A stretch of DNA of 64,000 nt from the NCBI GenBank assembly GCA_902756345.1, contig CACVQR010000006.1, positions 1-64,000 of the forward strand, read 5' to 3'. The position numbers and the translations under genes were made by a program. Numbering within the stretch: the first letter of the stretch is position 1; each line of letters begins with the position of its first letter. The notes below the pieces were generated by a model that was not told where the DNA came from, ran no database searches, and saw nothing but the letters and a program-made list of their open reading frames with translations. Shown piece after piece: positions 23,640 to 33,256 of this stretch. This DNA is from Fibrobacter succinogenes (GTDB taxonomy: Bacteria > Fibrobacterota > Fibrobacteria > Fibrobacterales > Fibrobacteraceae).

Positions 23640-25055
23640 ATGGAATCTTACTTTTTTATCGGTGTTGCGGGCGTGGGCATGAGTGCCATCGCCCAGTATT
23701 TGGTTGGCAAGGGTGTTTCTATTAGCGGTTCGGACCGCCAGTTCGGTGCGGCAGAAAAGCCGCTCGTCATGAGCCAGCTTGAAGAATGTGGCGTCAAGTG
23801 CTTTCCGCAAGACGGCTCGGGCGTTGTCGCGGGTCTCTCTGCGGTGGTGGTGAGTACCGCCATCGAAGATTCGAATCCGGACCTCAAGCGCGCCAAGGAA
23901 CTGGGAATCCCGGTGATGCACCGCAGCGAAATGCTCGCAAAGATTTCTAAGGAAGCAAAGACCATCGCCGTTTCGGGCACCAGCGGAAAGTCCACCGTGA
24001 CCGCCATGATTTACCACATTTTGCAATATGCGGGCCTCCAGCCGTCGGTCATGACGGGGGCGGGCCTCGTGAACTTGCAGAAAGAAGGCAAAATCGGTAA
24101 CGCCGTGTCCGGTAAGGGTGAATGGCTCGTGGTCGAAGCGGACGAAAGCGACGGAACGCTGGTCCGTTACGAACCCGAAATCGGCCTGATTCTGAATGTG
24201 GACAAGGATCATAAGGAATTGAGCGAACTCCAGGAAATATTTCTCAAGTTCAGCCACAACATCCTCGATAACGGCAAGATTCTGATTGTAAACGATGCGC
24301 ACCCGCTGGCCAAGAAGTTCAGCGCCGGTCGCGAATTCGATTTTGGCTTTGAAAATTACGTAGGCGTGCAGGGCACGGACTTCAAGTCAGTCGGCACGTC
24401 CATTCAGTTCCGTGTGCGCCACAATGCAGAACTTGTGAAGTTCGTGGTGCCGCTCCCGGGCAAGCACAATATGGAAAATGCCCTGGCCGCAACGGCTGCC
24501 GCCCTCTGCGCAGGGGTAACGCTACATACTTGCGCCGACGCCCTTGCGACATTCCCCGGCGTGTTCCGCCGTCACCAGATTTTAGGGACTTTCAACGGCG
24601 TGACTCTGGTGGATGACTTCGCCCATAATCCGGCAAAAATTGCCGCCAGCATCAAGAGCGCCCAGGACTTTACCGAGGGCCGCGTCATCGCCTGGTTCCA
24701 GCCTCATGGCTTTGGCCCCACGCGATTCCTGCGCAAAGACCTTGTGGAATTTATCGCGAAGACGCTTCGCCCCAAGGACTTTGACGACGACCGTGAAAAC
24801 GACGTGATGTTCTTCAGCGAAATCTACTACGCCGGCGGCACCGTCACCCGCGACATCAGCGCCGGTGACCTTGCCGATGACCTGTTGCTCAAGGGCTGCG
24901 AAGCCGTCTACATCGCCGACCGCAACGAATGCGCCAAGAAAATGGTGGAATACGCCCAGCCCGGCGACACGATTCTCTTGATGGGCGCGCGTGACCCGAG
25001 CTTGCAGAATTACGCTCAATATGTGCAGAAGTTGTTAGAAGACGAGCCGATGTAA
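23640..25055 (+). CDS. Mur ligase family protein (MurC/Mpl-like)
   Basis: 471 aa. N-terminal Rossmann domain FIGVAGVGMSAIAQYLVGKG-x-SGSD as in MurC. The P-loop reads GTSGKST (113-119) instead of the usual GTHGKTT. The central domain has VVEADESDGTL and NVDKDHKELSEL; the C-terminal domain VTLVDDFAHNPAKI and FQPHGFGPTRF. MurC adds L-Ala to UDP-MurNAc; Mpl re-ligates recycled tripeptide. The gene is outside any mur/fts cluster and has the unusual loop, so a recycling or specialised role is possible. No ribosome-binding site is visible before the ATG, which abuts a heptamer repeat. Confidence 0.85.
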   Translation: MESYFFIGVAGVGMSAIAQYLVGKGVSISGSDRQFGAAEKPLVMSQLEECGVKCFPQDGSGVVAGLSAVVVSTAIEDSNPDLKRAKELGIPVMHRSEMLAKISKEAKTIAVSGTSGKSTVTAMIYHILQYAGLQPSVMTGAGLVNLQKEGKIGNAVSGKGEWLVVEADESDGTLVRYEPEIGLILNVDKDHKELSELQEIFLKFSHNILDNGKILIVNDAHPLAKKFSAGREFDFGFENYVGVQGTDFKSVGTSIQFRVRHNAELVKFVVPLPGKHNMENALAATAAALCAGVTLHTCADALATFPGVFRRHQILGTFNGVTLVDDFAHNPAKIAASIKSAQDFTEGRVIAWFQPHGFGPTRFLRKDLVEFIAKTLRPKDFDDDRENDVMFFSEIYYAGGTVTRDISAGDLADDLLLKGCEAVYIADRNECAKKMVEYAQPGDTILLMGARDPSLQNYAQYVQKLLEDEPM

Positions 25056-25081
25056 AAAAGTTCTATATCTAATAAAAAAAA

Positions 25082-25110
25082 AGAGAATGCTTAAAAACAT
25101 TCTCTTTTTT
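25082..25110 (+). terminator. Rho-independent terminator of the Mur ligase gene
   Basis: AGAGAATG-CTTAAAAA-CATTCTCT followed by TTTTTT. Confidence 0.9.
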
Positions 25111-25217
25111 GTAAGTAGCAATACTATTACAAATTTAAAGCAGCAATGCTTGTTGTGAGGGTATTGCAAAAAAAAATGATTTATCGTCGGTATACTCTTG
25201 GCTGCGTCGGCCACGCC

Positions 25218-26243
25218 TTATAAACACTCATGCTTGCTCATGCAATGCAGGCTACCGCCTTCCTCAATCACGGTGCGGCAGTCCAGCCCGATGACCTTGC
25301 GGTCGGGGTACACGCTTTCAAAGTAGCGCTTGGCGACAGCGTCGTTCGGTGACTTGTACTTCGGGAAAATGAGTGCCCCGTTGGCGTAGATGAAGTTCAT
25401 GTAGCTGGCCGGCAGAATTTGTCCGTCGTCAAGCTTGCGCTGCGGCGGGAGCGGCAATGTATCGACCTTCGCCGACTTGCCGTAATGGCTCTTGAGCCAG
25501 GTTTTAATCAAGTACTTCGCTTCGGTCAGAATCACGTTGTTCGGGGAGCGCTTGTCGTTAGCCTCGCACATCACGATGCGATCCTTCGCCACAAAACGCG
25601 CCACATTGTCGATGTGGCCGTCGGTGTGGTCGCCGTGCAAACCGTGGGGGAGCACCAACATGTCGCGGAGCCCGAATGCCTTGCAAAGAGCCTTGACAAC
25701 ATTCTTTATGTCCTTCGCATCGTTGCGGTTCTTGCCCGTCAGGCAATCCAGCGTGGTAATGCCGAGACCGTCGCCGTTGACTTCGATAGCGCCGCCTTCA
25801 AAAATGTACGGGACACTCACGCCTTTTTTGTATTCAAAAATGTCGGCGATTCGTGCGGGAATTTCGTTGTCGTTTTTCCAAGGCGGAAACTTTGCGCCCC
25901 AGGCGTTAAAGACCGTCTCCGAAACAATAGTCTCTTTCCCTTTTTTCAAGAAGAACGGACCGTAATCGCGAATCCAGATGTCGTCTGTCTTGATGGTAAA
26001 GAAACTGGCCGGATAGGGGCGGTCGGCAACGGCAATTTTTTCTTCCGTCGTCAAAAAATCCTTTTTAGGAACCAGCACGTTCACAGGTTGAAATTCGCTG
26101 ATCGTGCGAATCAAATTGATATAGAACTTGCGGATCATTTCTCCGCGTTCACCGTACCAGTTCTTTTTGTTGTGCGGGAATGCGAGCCACGTGGCGGCCT
26201 GTTCTTCCCATTCAGCGGGGTATCTTACAGTTGCTTTAGCCAT
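25218..26243 (-). CDS. aguA: Agmatine deiminase
   Basis: 341 aa from MAKATVRYPAEWEEQAATWLAFPHN (ATG at 26243). Family features: IRDYGPFFL, FNAWGAKFPPWKND, FEGGAIEVNGDGLGITT, HGDHTDGHIDNVARFV (catalytic Asp and His) and the C-terminal GGSLHCMSKHE with the nucleophilic Cys. It converts agmatine to N-carbamoylputrescine. It lies 33 bp downstream of the amidohydrolase on the same strand: a two-gene putrescine pathway. The peptidyl-arginine deiminase name applies to the same superfamily but the context supports agmatine. Confidence 0.93.
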   Translation of the reverse strand: MAKATVRYPAEWEEQAATWLAFPHNKKNWYGERGEMIRKFYINLIRTISEFQPVNVLVPKKDFLTTEEKIAVADRPYPASFFTIKTDDIWIRDYGPFFLKKGKETIVSETVFNAWGAKFPPWKNDNEIPARIADIFEYKKGVSVPYIFEGGAIEVNGDGLGITTLDCLTGKNRNDAKDIKNVVKALCKAFGLRDMLVLPHGLHGDHTDGHIDNVARFVAKDRIVMCEANDKRSPNNVILTEAKYLIKTWLKSHYGKSAKVDTLPLPPQRKLDDGQILPASYMNFIYANGALIFPKYKSPNDAVAKRYFESVYPDRKVIGLDCRTVIEEGGSLHCMSKHECL

Positions 26244-26276
26244 AAAAAATCTCACGTCTGTAGGGCGAAGCCCGTT

Positions 26277-27143
26277 CTATTTATCGCACCAAATCTTGAG
26301 AATGTCGCCGTAAAGGTCTACGCGGCGGTCCCTGAAATGCGGCCACCAGCGGCGATTTTCTTCGGTTTCCTTCAGGTCAATTTCTACAATGCTTGCACCC
26401 AAGAAATCGGTATCGCACTTGTGAATCAAGTAGCCATCGGGAGCGGCCACGAACGACGTTCCCCAGAAGGTGAGTTCGCCTTCGGTACCGATACGGTTTG
26501 CCGAAAGCACGAAGGTGCGGTTCGCAATGGCGTGTCCGCGCATCACCGTGACCCAGCTGTCCTGCTGGCGCGGGTAGATTTCAGCCGGCTCCGATTTCAT
26601 CCAGCCGATGGCAGTGGGGTAGATCAGAATGTCTGCGCCCTTCAGGCTCATAATGCGGGCCGCTTCGGGGAACCACTGGTCCCAGCAAATCAGCACGCCC
26701 AGCGTACCGGCGCTCGTCTTGATGGGTTCAAAACCGGTGTCGCCTGGAATGAAATAATACTTTTCATAGAAAGCCGGATCGTCGGGAATGTGGCTCTTGC
26801 GGTAAAGGCCTGCAATCGAACCGTCGCGTTCAAAAACGAAGGCGCTGTTATGGTAAATGCCTCGGGCGCGTTTCTCGAAGAACGGGAAAACGATGACCGC
26901 GTTGATTTCTTTGGCGATTCCCTGCCACTGCCTGACAATCTCGCTATCCTTTTCGATAGCCATGTCAAAAAAGTCGGCATTTTCTTCGAACGGAAAATAC
27001 GGCGTGTGGAACATCTCGGGGAGAACGACCAGGTCGATTCCCTTGCCCTTGAGCGCAAGCGCCTGGTCCACGTACCACTGGTTATTGGTTTGGCTGTTGC
27101 CCGTCCACTTGCCCTGCAGTGTTGCTGTCTTGATTTTGTTCAT
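26277..27143 (-). CDS. aguB: N-carbamoylputrescine amidohydrolase
   Basis: 288 aa nitrilase-superfamily enzyme. The catalytic triad is visible: Glu43 in LPEMF, Lys in GLYRKSHIPDDPAFYEKYYF, Cys in VLICWDQWFPEAAR. YFIPGDTGF and the C-terminal RRWWPHFRDRRVDLYG are typical of AguB. It hydrolyses N-carbamoylputrescine to putrescine, completing the route started by the neighbouring deiminase. First gene of the operon. Confidence 0.94.
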   Translation of the reverse strand: MNKIKTATLQGKWTGNSQTNNQWYVDQALALKGKGIDLVVLPEMFHTPYFPFEENADFFDMAIEKDSEIVRQWQGIAKEINAVIVFPFFEKRARGIYHNSAFVFERDGSIAGLYRKSHIPDDPAFYEKYYFIPGDTGFEPIKTSAGTLGVLICWDQWFPEAARIMSLKGADILIYPTAIGWMKSEPAEIYPRQQDSWVTVMRGHAIANRTFVLSANRIGTEGELTFWGTSFVAAPDGYLIHKCDTDFLGASIVEIDLKETEENRRWWPHFRDRRVDLYGDILKIWCDK

Positions 27144-27245
27144 GGTCCAAATTTAGATTATTATTGTTCAATTTCAAGAACCAATAGTCTTCACTATTGA
27201 TGGAACTTGCGTTGAGAATCGGGTCGTTTTCCGGATCGATCATAA

Positions 27246-28823
27246 CTACCTCAATGTGTCGCGGACAAAGCCGTCTTCTGGGGGTTCACCAAAGACTTCG
27301 AAGGTTCCCGAACCAATCACGGCCCCGTTCTTGTAAGCGATTTCGACGCGGTACTTGCCCGGGGGCGTGTTCTTCTTGCGGGTAAACGTCCTGAATCCGG
27401 ATTCACGGCCGCCGTTAATCATCATGCGGCCAGAAGAAATACGGTCCGTAAGCATGTACTTGCCCGTTTTGGGGTCCTGGTAATACCACAAATATTCAAG
27501 CTCGGCCTTGAGCTTTGCCGGCGCATAGACCGATGTCAAGAAGTAGACTTCGCTGCTGTCGACGCGATGCACGCTCGGAATCTTGAGGCCAATCATTTGC
27601 AGCAAGCTCGGGTCATCTACATCGCAGCTATAGCTTGCCTTGTCAAAGTTCTGGCAGGCAATCTTTTGCTTGAGCACCAGCGGTACAGGCGGCACCCAGT
27701 TCATAATGTAAGCCACAATCAAGAAAATGCTGATGAGCGCCGGAGCCACCAGAATAGACTTCTTGCGGTGCGAAATCTTCCAGATAAACAAGCACAAGCC
27801 AAACGAAAGCACCGTGCTAATCAAGAACCAAATGAATCCGATTCGGTGAACCAAGTGCGGAATGGCAAAGTTCATGAACATGGTGCCCAAAAGGCAGAAG
27901 AACGCAAGGCTCACGCCGAAGCTTTCGTATTTTTTCTGCAAAAATTCGTTACCCACAAGTAAAATGGCAAGCAAAATTACCAGCAAGAACGAGGCGAGCG
28001 AGCCGCTACTCTTAAAGTAGCATACCACCAGGGCGCTAAACAGACCGCCAAAGAAGAATTGCACGGCCCAAGTAAAGCGCTGTTTCCAGGTTTCGCTCCA
28101 TTCGCGATCCAAAAAACGGTGGCGCACGACGATTGCATTTTCGGGGATTGCCGTAGATTCGTAACCCACGTTCTTGGCGAACTTGGTGGCAGCCCCCTTC
28201 GCCTTGACAGCGGCATCTTTCGCTTCGATGGCGGCACGGCTTGCCGCTTCCTTGGCTTTTGCAGATGCAAGGGCTGCGGCCTTGGCTGTCGCTTCTTTAG
28301 CTTCCAGGGCGGCGCGGTTGGCGGCCTCCTTGGCGCGGGCGGGCGTTTTTTCTGCGATGAATGCGGCGGCCCTTCTAAGACGAGATTCTTCGATTTTTAC
28401 ATCTGGATTTTCAGAAACGGAATCTTCAGAAACAGGTTCTGCGGATTCAGATTTTTCTTCCGCAGGGGAGGGTGCAACCTTTGTCGCCTTCGGTGCGACT
28501 GCGGCAGGCTTCGGCTTCGCTTGCGCCTTGGCAAGCGCCTGCAAGCGTTCCTTAGTCCATCCTTCAGGGTGTTCCAATTGCGCCGAAAGCAATATCACCA
28601 AAATAAGTGCGCCGGTATAGTAGGCGAGCAAAATCAGAATATCGGAGTCATAGACCATCTGGCCTAGCGTAATGGAATCCCAGGCAAAACCGCCCAAGAA
28701 CGCTATAGCCGGGAAAAACTTCTCTAACTTCTGAACCGCGGGTTTTTCCCGCAATTTTTCAACGAATTGCATACCCATAAAATAAAAAAAATACGGCCAA
28801 TGGGCTAATATTAATCGGAGCAC
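27246..28823 (-). CDS. DUF2914-family membrane protein with Ala/Lys-rich coil
   Basis: Up to 525 aa; the start is unsettled (GTG at 28823, ATG at 28778 or 28772; no ribosome-binding site at any). Two N-terminal hydrophobic segments, then about 120 residues of Ala/Lys/Glu repeats (AKEAANRAALEAKEATAKAA...) that should form a long helix, six further hydrophobic segments (about 240-400), and a C-terminal DUF2914 domain (VYFLTSVYAP ... SGFRTFTRKKNTPPGKYRVEIAYKNG). The same architecture without the coil is widespread in Gram-negative bacteria; function unknown. Confidence 0.75.
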   Translation of the reverse strand: MLRLILAHWPYFFYFMGMQFVEKLREKPAVQKLEKFFPAIAFLGGFAWDSITLGQMVYDSDILILLAYYTGALILVILLSAQLEHPEGWTKERLQALAKAQAKPKPAAVAPKATKVAPSPAEEKSESAEPVSEDSVSENPDVKIEESRLRRAAAFIAEKTPARAKEAANRAALEAKEATAKAAALASAKAKEAASRAAIEAKDAAVKAKGAATKFAKNVGYESTAIPENAIVVRHRFLDREWSETWKQRFTWAVQFFFGGLFSALVVCYFKSSGSLASFLLVILLAILLVGNEFLQKKYESFGVSLAFFCLLGTMFMNFAIPHLVHRIGFIWFLISTVLSFGLCLFIWKISHRKKSILVAPALISIFLIVAYIMNWVPPVPLVLKQKIACQNFDKASYSCDVDDPSLLQMIGLKIPSVHRVDSSEVYFLTSVYAPAKLKAELEYLWYYQDPKTGKYMLTDRISSGRMMINGGRESGFRTFTRKKNTPPGKYRVEIAYKNGAVIGSGTFEVFGEPPEDGFVRDTLR

Positions 28824-28884
28824 TGGTTACCATATCAAAAAGTTTATATTTTTTAATCAAAATGGAATTATGAAGGAGGAAATC

Positions 28885-30858
28885 ATGAAAAAAATGATTT
28901 CATTGGCAATAGCCTTTTTCTTTGCAACCGCAGCTATTGCTGAAGAAGAGTATGTTGCGTCGCCAATAATTACAGAAGAAGTCCTGTCGGGCAAACTTGA
29001 ACAGACGGTGACTGTAGGTGACAATATCGAACAAACAAAAATCGTGTACACCAAAGCCAAAGGTGCGCTTAAAACAGAAGGTTTCTCGGCTTTGGGCTTG
29101 TCGGCCTCCTGCACCGCAAACCAATCTGAAAAAAAAGTTTCTTGTACGGTTTCCGGAGAAATTAAACGGAATCTTGTTGTTCCCACAACAATCAAGCCAT
29201 TTATCCTTGTAGAAGATGATAATGGCAGAGTTGCTATTACGTATTTTACATTCAATTTGCAAGCAAGGCCGACGACTCTCAAAGTCATCAAGGGCGAAAC
29301 AACTCAGTCTGTCAAAGCGGGCGAATCCATTTCGGATGTCGAAATTGAATATGCCGGCATTAAATCGTTTATTTATAGCAGTTCGCCTGCAGGAATCAAA
29401 GTAGACAAGGATACCGAAAAACAAATCCTTAAAATTAGCGGTAAAATTGATGAACGCGTTGCAACAGGCGAGTATAAATACAAGGTTCGTGGCATAACGC
29501 AAGACGAAAAGGATACGCTTAGTGTCGAAATCACTTTCAAAGTCACAGGCAAACCGGTTTCATTAACCGTCTCTGAAAATGCTACCCAGAAGGTTGTCGC
29601 TGGTGATTCGATCAAGCCGGTTACATTCTCATTTACCGGTGCAAACGATCTCAAGATTACAAAGACTCCGCCGGGAAAATTCTCCGCCATGAAAGACGGT
29701 GAAAGCATGACAATCGTGGTTTCGGGCTACATTGACGAAAATACGAAAGACGGAACATACACCATTGAACTTGAAGCAACAGATGGTGATAAAATGGCCA
29801 AAGCACAGGCGACTGTCGAAGTGACTCACAAGGTTATGGAGACTAAGGTTGTTGTGAGCAAAAATGCTTCTCAGACAGTAACCGCAGGTGATTCGATCAA
29901 GCCGATCGTTTTCAACGTTGAACATATGTCGGAAATTGTTGAACTTACCGGATTCCCGGGTAGCTACGAAGTCATTCCCGACAATAATACGGTGACTGTT
30001 TATGGCGTACTTAAAGAAGATGCCAAGGGAGAATATAAGATTACTCTCAAAATCAAAGGCACCGACAACAGCGCGACAGCAGACGCAACGATTAACGTGA
30101 CACCTGTAAAATTGAAATTTGATCTTATTGAAGGTAGCGCTAATCAAACGGTCGTTGCCGGCAAAGACATCGTTCCGATGGTTTATCGGTATGAACACCT
30201 GAAACTCGTAAAAGGTTCTGGCTTACCCGCTGATTTGAAAATGGAACAAGATCCAGAAAAGAAGCAAGTCAAGATCTATGGTACCGTGGATTCTGAATCG
30301 GCAGCCAAGGAATACGTTTATTCGTTGGAACTGACGGATATTTATTCGGAAATAACGACCATAACAGGCAAGATCAATGTTGTTAGGGCTTCGAGCAGTT
30401 CTTCTGAATCCACTTCGTCCAGCTCTGAAAAGATTGATTCTTCGAGCAGCAAGGAAACCTCTTCTAGCAGCGAAACGACTAAGCCTACAAGCTCCAGTTC
30501 CGAAACGACGAAACCTGAAAGTTCTAGTTCTGAAAAGACTGTTTCTTCCAGCTCCGATAAGGCAGTTTCTTCTAGCAGCAAGGAAACTTCGTCCAGCAGC
30601 GAAAAGACTGCGATTATCGCTACTGTCGTGCCGAGTTTCGAATTCGGTTTCGTCAACAACGAACTGACGGTTGTGCTGCCGAAGCCCGCAATGCTTCGCG
30701 TACAGGTGTTCGATATGATGGGCCACAGGGTTGAAACCTTCGCCGAATCGGTGGTTTCTTCCAAGAGCTTCAATCTCGCTCACCTGAACATGGGGAACTA
30801 CGTGGTGCGCATTGAAAGAGATCGCTACGCCCGTACCGCTAAGATTCTGGTGAAATAG
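28885..30858 (+). CDS. Secreted surface protein with Ig-like repeats, Ser linker and sorting domain
   Basis: 657 aa from the ATG at 28885, AAGGAGG 5 nt upstream. Signal peptide about 1-19 (ends AIA-EE). About five tandem beta-repeats of 85-90 residues, each starting T/SQxVxAGxSIxPVxF (for example TQKVVAGDSIKPVTFSF, SQTVTAGDSIKPIVFNV, NQTVVAGKDIVPMVYRY), with bacterial Ig-like character. Then a 75-residue SSSS-x-E-K/T linker, and a C-terminal domain with VQVFDMMGHRVETF and MGNYVVRIERDRYARTAKILV, a type A T9SS-like sorting signal. Probably cell-surface adhesion; no catalytic motif. Confidence 0.8.
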   Translation: MKKMISLAIAFFFATAAIAEEEYVASPIITEEVLSGKLEQTVTVGDNIEQTKIVYTKAKGALKTEGFSALGLSASCTANQSEKKVSCTVSGEIKRNLVVPTTIKPFILVEDDNGRVAITYFTFNLQARPTTLKVIKGETTQSVKAGESISDVEIEYAGIKSFIYSSSPAGIKVDKDTEKQILKISGKIDERVATGEYKYKVRGITQDEKDTLSVEITFKVTGKPVSLTVSENATQKVVAGDSIKPVTFSFTGANDLKITKTPPGKFSAMKDGESMTIVVSGYIDENTKDGTYTIELEATDGDKMAKAQATVEVTHKVMETKVVVSKNASQTVTAGDSIKPIVFNVEHMSEIVELTGFPGSYEVIPDNNTVTVYGVLKEDAKGEYKITLKIKGTDNSATADATINVTPVKLKFDLIEGSANQTVVAGKDIVPMVYRYEHLKLVKGSGLPADLKMEQDPEKKQVKIYGTVDSESAAKEYVYSLELTDIYSEITTITGKINVVRASSSSSESTSSSSEKIDSSSSKETSSSSETTKPTSSSSETTKPESSSSEKTVSSSSDKAVSSSSKETSSSSEKTAIIATVVPSFEFGFVNNELTVVLPKPAMLRVQVFDMMGHRVETFAESVVSSKSFNLAHLNMGNYVVRIERDRYARTAKILVK

Positions 30859-30885
30859 TCCAAATTCCAAGCCAAGATAAATAAA

Positions 30886-30912
30886 ATGAGACCCTACGGG
30901 GTCTTATTTTTT
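30886..30912 (+). terminator. Rho-independent terminator
   Basis: AGACCC-TACG-GGGTCT followed by TATTTTTT. Confidence 0.85.
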
Positions 30913-30952
30913 ATGTACAGCAAAAATGGAATAAAATAATTCTAAATACCAC

Positions 30953-30981
30953 TTGCTTTTTTGTGCAGTTATACTTATATT
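30953..30981 (+). promoter_or_regulatory. Promoter of the radical SAM gene
   Basis: TTGCTT (30953-30958), 17-bp spacer, TATATT (30976-30981) followed by TAG; the ATG is at 31018. Confidence 0.6.
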
Positions 30982-31017
30982 TAGTGAACAAAGGTGCAAC
31001 TAAACAAAAAGGCAATT

Positions 31018-32274
31018 ATGGACATTCGCGAAAAGTTGAATATTCTTTCGGCCGCGGCCAAGTACGACGTGTCGTGTTCTTCGAGCGGATCTAAGCGACA
31101 AGCCCCCAAGGGTGGGCTCGGGAGTGCCTGTAGTGCAGGAATTTGCCACACTTGGTCATCGGACGGGCGATGCATTTCGCTTTTGAAGGTGCTCATGAGC
31201 AACGCCTGCAAGTACGATTGCGCCTATTGCATTAACCGCCGCAGTAACGATATCCCTCGGGCCACGTTCACGCCCAAGGAACTCATCAACTTGACGCTGG
31301 AATTCTACCGGCGTAATTATATAGAGGGCCTTTTCTTGAGTTCTGCGGTGGTGGGCAGTCCTGACCGCACCATGGAAATGCTGATTCAAGTCGCCAAGGA
31401 ACTGCGCACCGTCCACAAATTTGGCGGTTACATTCACCTGAAGGCAATTCCCGGTGCAAGTCGCGAGCTTTTGTACCAGGCGGGGCTTTATGCCGACCGC
31501 AGCAGCGTGAATATCGAGATCCCGACTGACAGGGCGCTGCAATACTTGGCCCCCGAAAAAAATCACGCCTCTATCATGACGCCCATAAACTTTCTTGCCG
31601 AAAAGAAACTGGAGTACAAGAGCGAGCGATGCCGCTATTCGCCTAAATTCTTACCGGCTGGTCAAAGTACGCAGATGATTGTAGGAGCAGCGGGGGAGTC
31701 GGACTTGCAAATTCTGACCCTTTCTAACGGATTCTACAAGCAGCAGCAAATGAAGCGCGTGTATTTTTCGGGCTATGTACCGGTCAACGCCGACAAGCGC
31801 CTGCCTGCACTCACGACAAAGCCGCCCCTGCTGCGCGAACACAGGCTTTACCAGGCCGACTGGCTTATGCGATTCTATAAATTCGGCTACGACGAGGTGG
31901 TCGACCAGGCGCACCCGAATCTGGACCTGGAGCTAGACCCCAAGGCGGCGTGGGCTCTTAGACACCCGGAATTTTTCCCCATCGACATTCAAACCGCCGA
32001 CTACGAGATGCTCTTGCGCGTGCCGGGCATTGGCGTCAAATCAGCGCAATTGATCGCTTCGGGGCGCAGGTTCTCTAAAATCCGCCTAGAACACCTGAAA
32101 AAGATGGGCGTTGTACTCAAAAGGGCGCAGTACTTTATTTACCACCCGGATACTCCCGCCTGTTTGCGCAGGCTTTACCCTGAAATGGTCCGACCTTTGC
32201 TGCTCCCCAAGCCCCAGCCCTTGCAGCTAGATTTGTTCTCCAACCAACCCCTTGCACTCCCCGCCGCAGGTTAA
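31018..32274 (+). CDS. Radical SAM protein, putative DNA modification/repair (TIGR03916-like)
   Basis: 418 aa from the ATG at 31018 (AAAGG upstream). Radical SAM cluster CKYDCAYC (C64, C68, C71), unusual as Cx3Cx2C preceded by GSACSAGICHTWSSDGRCISLLKVLMSN. The C-terminal part has a helix-hairpin-helix DNA-binding motif (LLRVPGIGVKSAQLIASGRR). This family is always linked with a partner of the DUF4130/UDG-like family, and that partner follows here at 32402. Role in DNA repair or base modification is inferred from the pairing and the DNA-binding motif. Confidence 0.9.
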   Translation: MDIREKLNILSAAAKYDVSCSSSGSKRQAPKGGLGSACSAGICHTWSSDGRCISLLKVLMSNACKYDCAYCINRRSNDIPRATFTPKELINLTLEFYRRNYIEGLFLSSAVVGSPDRTMEMLIQVAKELRTVHKFGGYIHLKAIPGASRELLYQAGLYADRSSVNIEIPTDRALQYLAPEKNHASIMTPINFLAEKKLEYKSERCRYSPKFLPAGQSTQMIVGAAGESDLQILTLSNGFYKQQQMKRVYFSGYVPVNADKRLPALTTKPPLLREHRLYQADWLMRFYKFGYDEVVDQAHPNLDLELDPKAAWALRHPEFFPIDIQTADYEMLLRVPGIGVKSAQLIASGRRFSKIRLEHLKKMGVVLKRAQYFIYHPDTPACLRRLYPEMVRPLLLPKPQPLQLDLFSNQPLALPAAG

Positions 32275-32282
32275 TTGCATAT

Positions 32283-32393
32283 ATAATGTTAAATGTGTAA
32301 TGTGAAATGAGTAATGAATAATCTCACACTACACACTTCACACCTCACACCTCACACTTCACACCTCACATTTCACATCTCACATCTCACATC
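32283..32393. repeat. Heptamer palindrome, family A copy 2 (longest)
   Basis: Five or six AATGnnn/TAATGnn-type heptamers, then ten consecutive CACANNN units (CACACTA CACACTT CACACCT CACACCT CACACTT CACACCT CACATTT CACATCT CACATCT CACATCC). It fills the gap between the radical SAM gene and its partner. Confidence 0.85.
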
Positions 32394-32401
32394 CTTATCC
32401 C

Positions 32402-33157
32402 ATGCTTTCCATTTCTTACGATTCAACCTTCGATGGCTTCTTGAGTGTCGTATTCGAGATTTACCGCCAGCACCTGGAAGTGGGCGAGATTCATGGCGAC
32501 CGCAGTACAGCGCCTTGCAACCTGTTTATGCAGCCCTTCCGCATCGAAACGTCCGAAGAAGAAGCGGCCAGACTCAAGCGGGCTATCGAAAATAACGCCA
32601 GCGCTGATATTTTGGAGCTATTGCATGTGGCATTCCGCTCCGAAGAAGAGGGCATCGAGATGAAGATTCTCGCTTACCTCCGCAAAGTATTCGACGGAAA
32701 AGACCCGAAATACGCCAAGAACCCGACCTCCGACGAAATGTTGCCCTTGTTCTTGACGGCTAGAGCAGTAAGGCACGAGGCTGGCGGAATGCTCGGGCTT
32801 GTTCGCTTCAGCAAGACATCTGACGGCACGTATTTCGCCGAAATCGAACCCAAATATGACATTTTGGACATGATTGTGGGGCACTTTCGCGGGCGATTCG
32901 CCAACGAAAAGTGGGCGATTTACGATTCCAAACGCGGTTACGGCGTGTATTACGCGGGCCATCAGCTTGCAGAAATCACCATTCCGAACCTAGATGCAGT
33001 CACCAAGGCCACTCCGCCCGACGAAATGGTCCGCCTTTGGCAGGATTATTACAAATCGATAGCCATCAAGGAGCGCGAAAACCCCAAACTTTTAAGGAGA
33101 TGCCTGCCTGTTCGCTATTGGAACCACTTGCCAGAACGACAAATGAGCTCTTGTTGA
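32402..33157 (+). CDS. DUF4130 / radical-SAM-linked DNA glycosylase-like protein (TIGR03915-like)
   Basis: 251 aa, no ribosome-binding site (the ATG abuts a heptamer repeat). Start YDSTFDGFLSVVFEIYRQHLEVGEI is characteristic of the family; then a region with DEMLPLFLTARAVRHEAGGMLGLVRF and the uracil-DNA-glycosylase-like core EPKYDILDMIVGHFRGRFANEKWAIYDSKRGYGVYYAG. It is the expected partner of the preceding radical SAM protein. Probably acts on damaged or modified bases; the exact substrate is unknown. Confidence 0.88.
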   Translation: MLSISYDSTFDGFLSVVFEIYRQHLEVGEIHGDRSTAPCNLFMQPFRIETSEEEAARLKRAIENNASADILELLHVAFRSEEEGIEMKILAYLRKVFDGKDPKYAKNPTSDEMLPLFLTARAVRHEAGGMLGLVRFSKTSDGTYFAEIEPKYDILDMIVGHFRGRFANEKWAIYDSKRGYGVYYAGHQLAEITIPNLDAVTKATPPDEMVRLWQDYYKSIAIKERENPKLLRRCLPVRYWNHLPERQMSSC

Positions 33158-33256
33158 TATTCTTCCAACCAATTTTTTGCAGTTTTTCAAAAAAAAAGCC
33201 CCTGTTCCTGCAAATAATTGTATTTTTCTTTTGGAAATATTGGAGAAATAGTTGCT

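Noticed and set aside
25419-27200. 593-aa frame antisense to aguA and aguB
   Set aside because: Shadow spanning two real genes; no domain.
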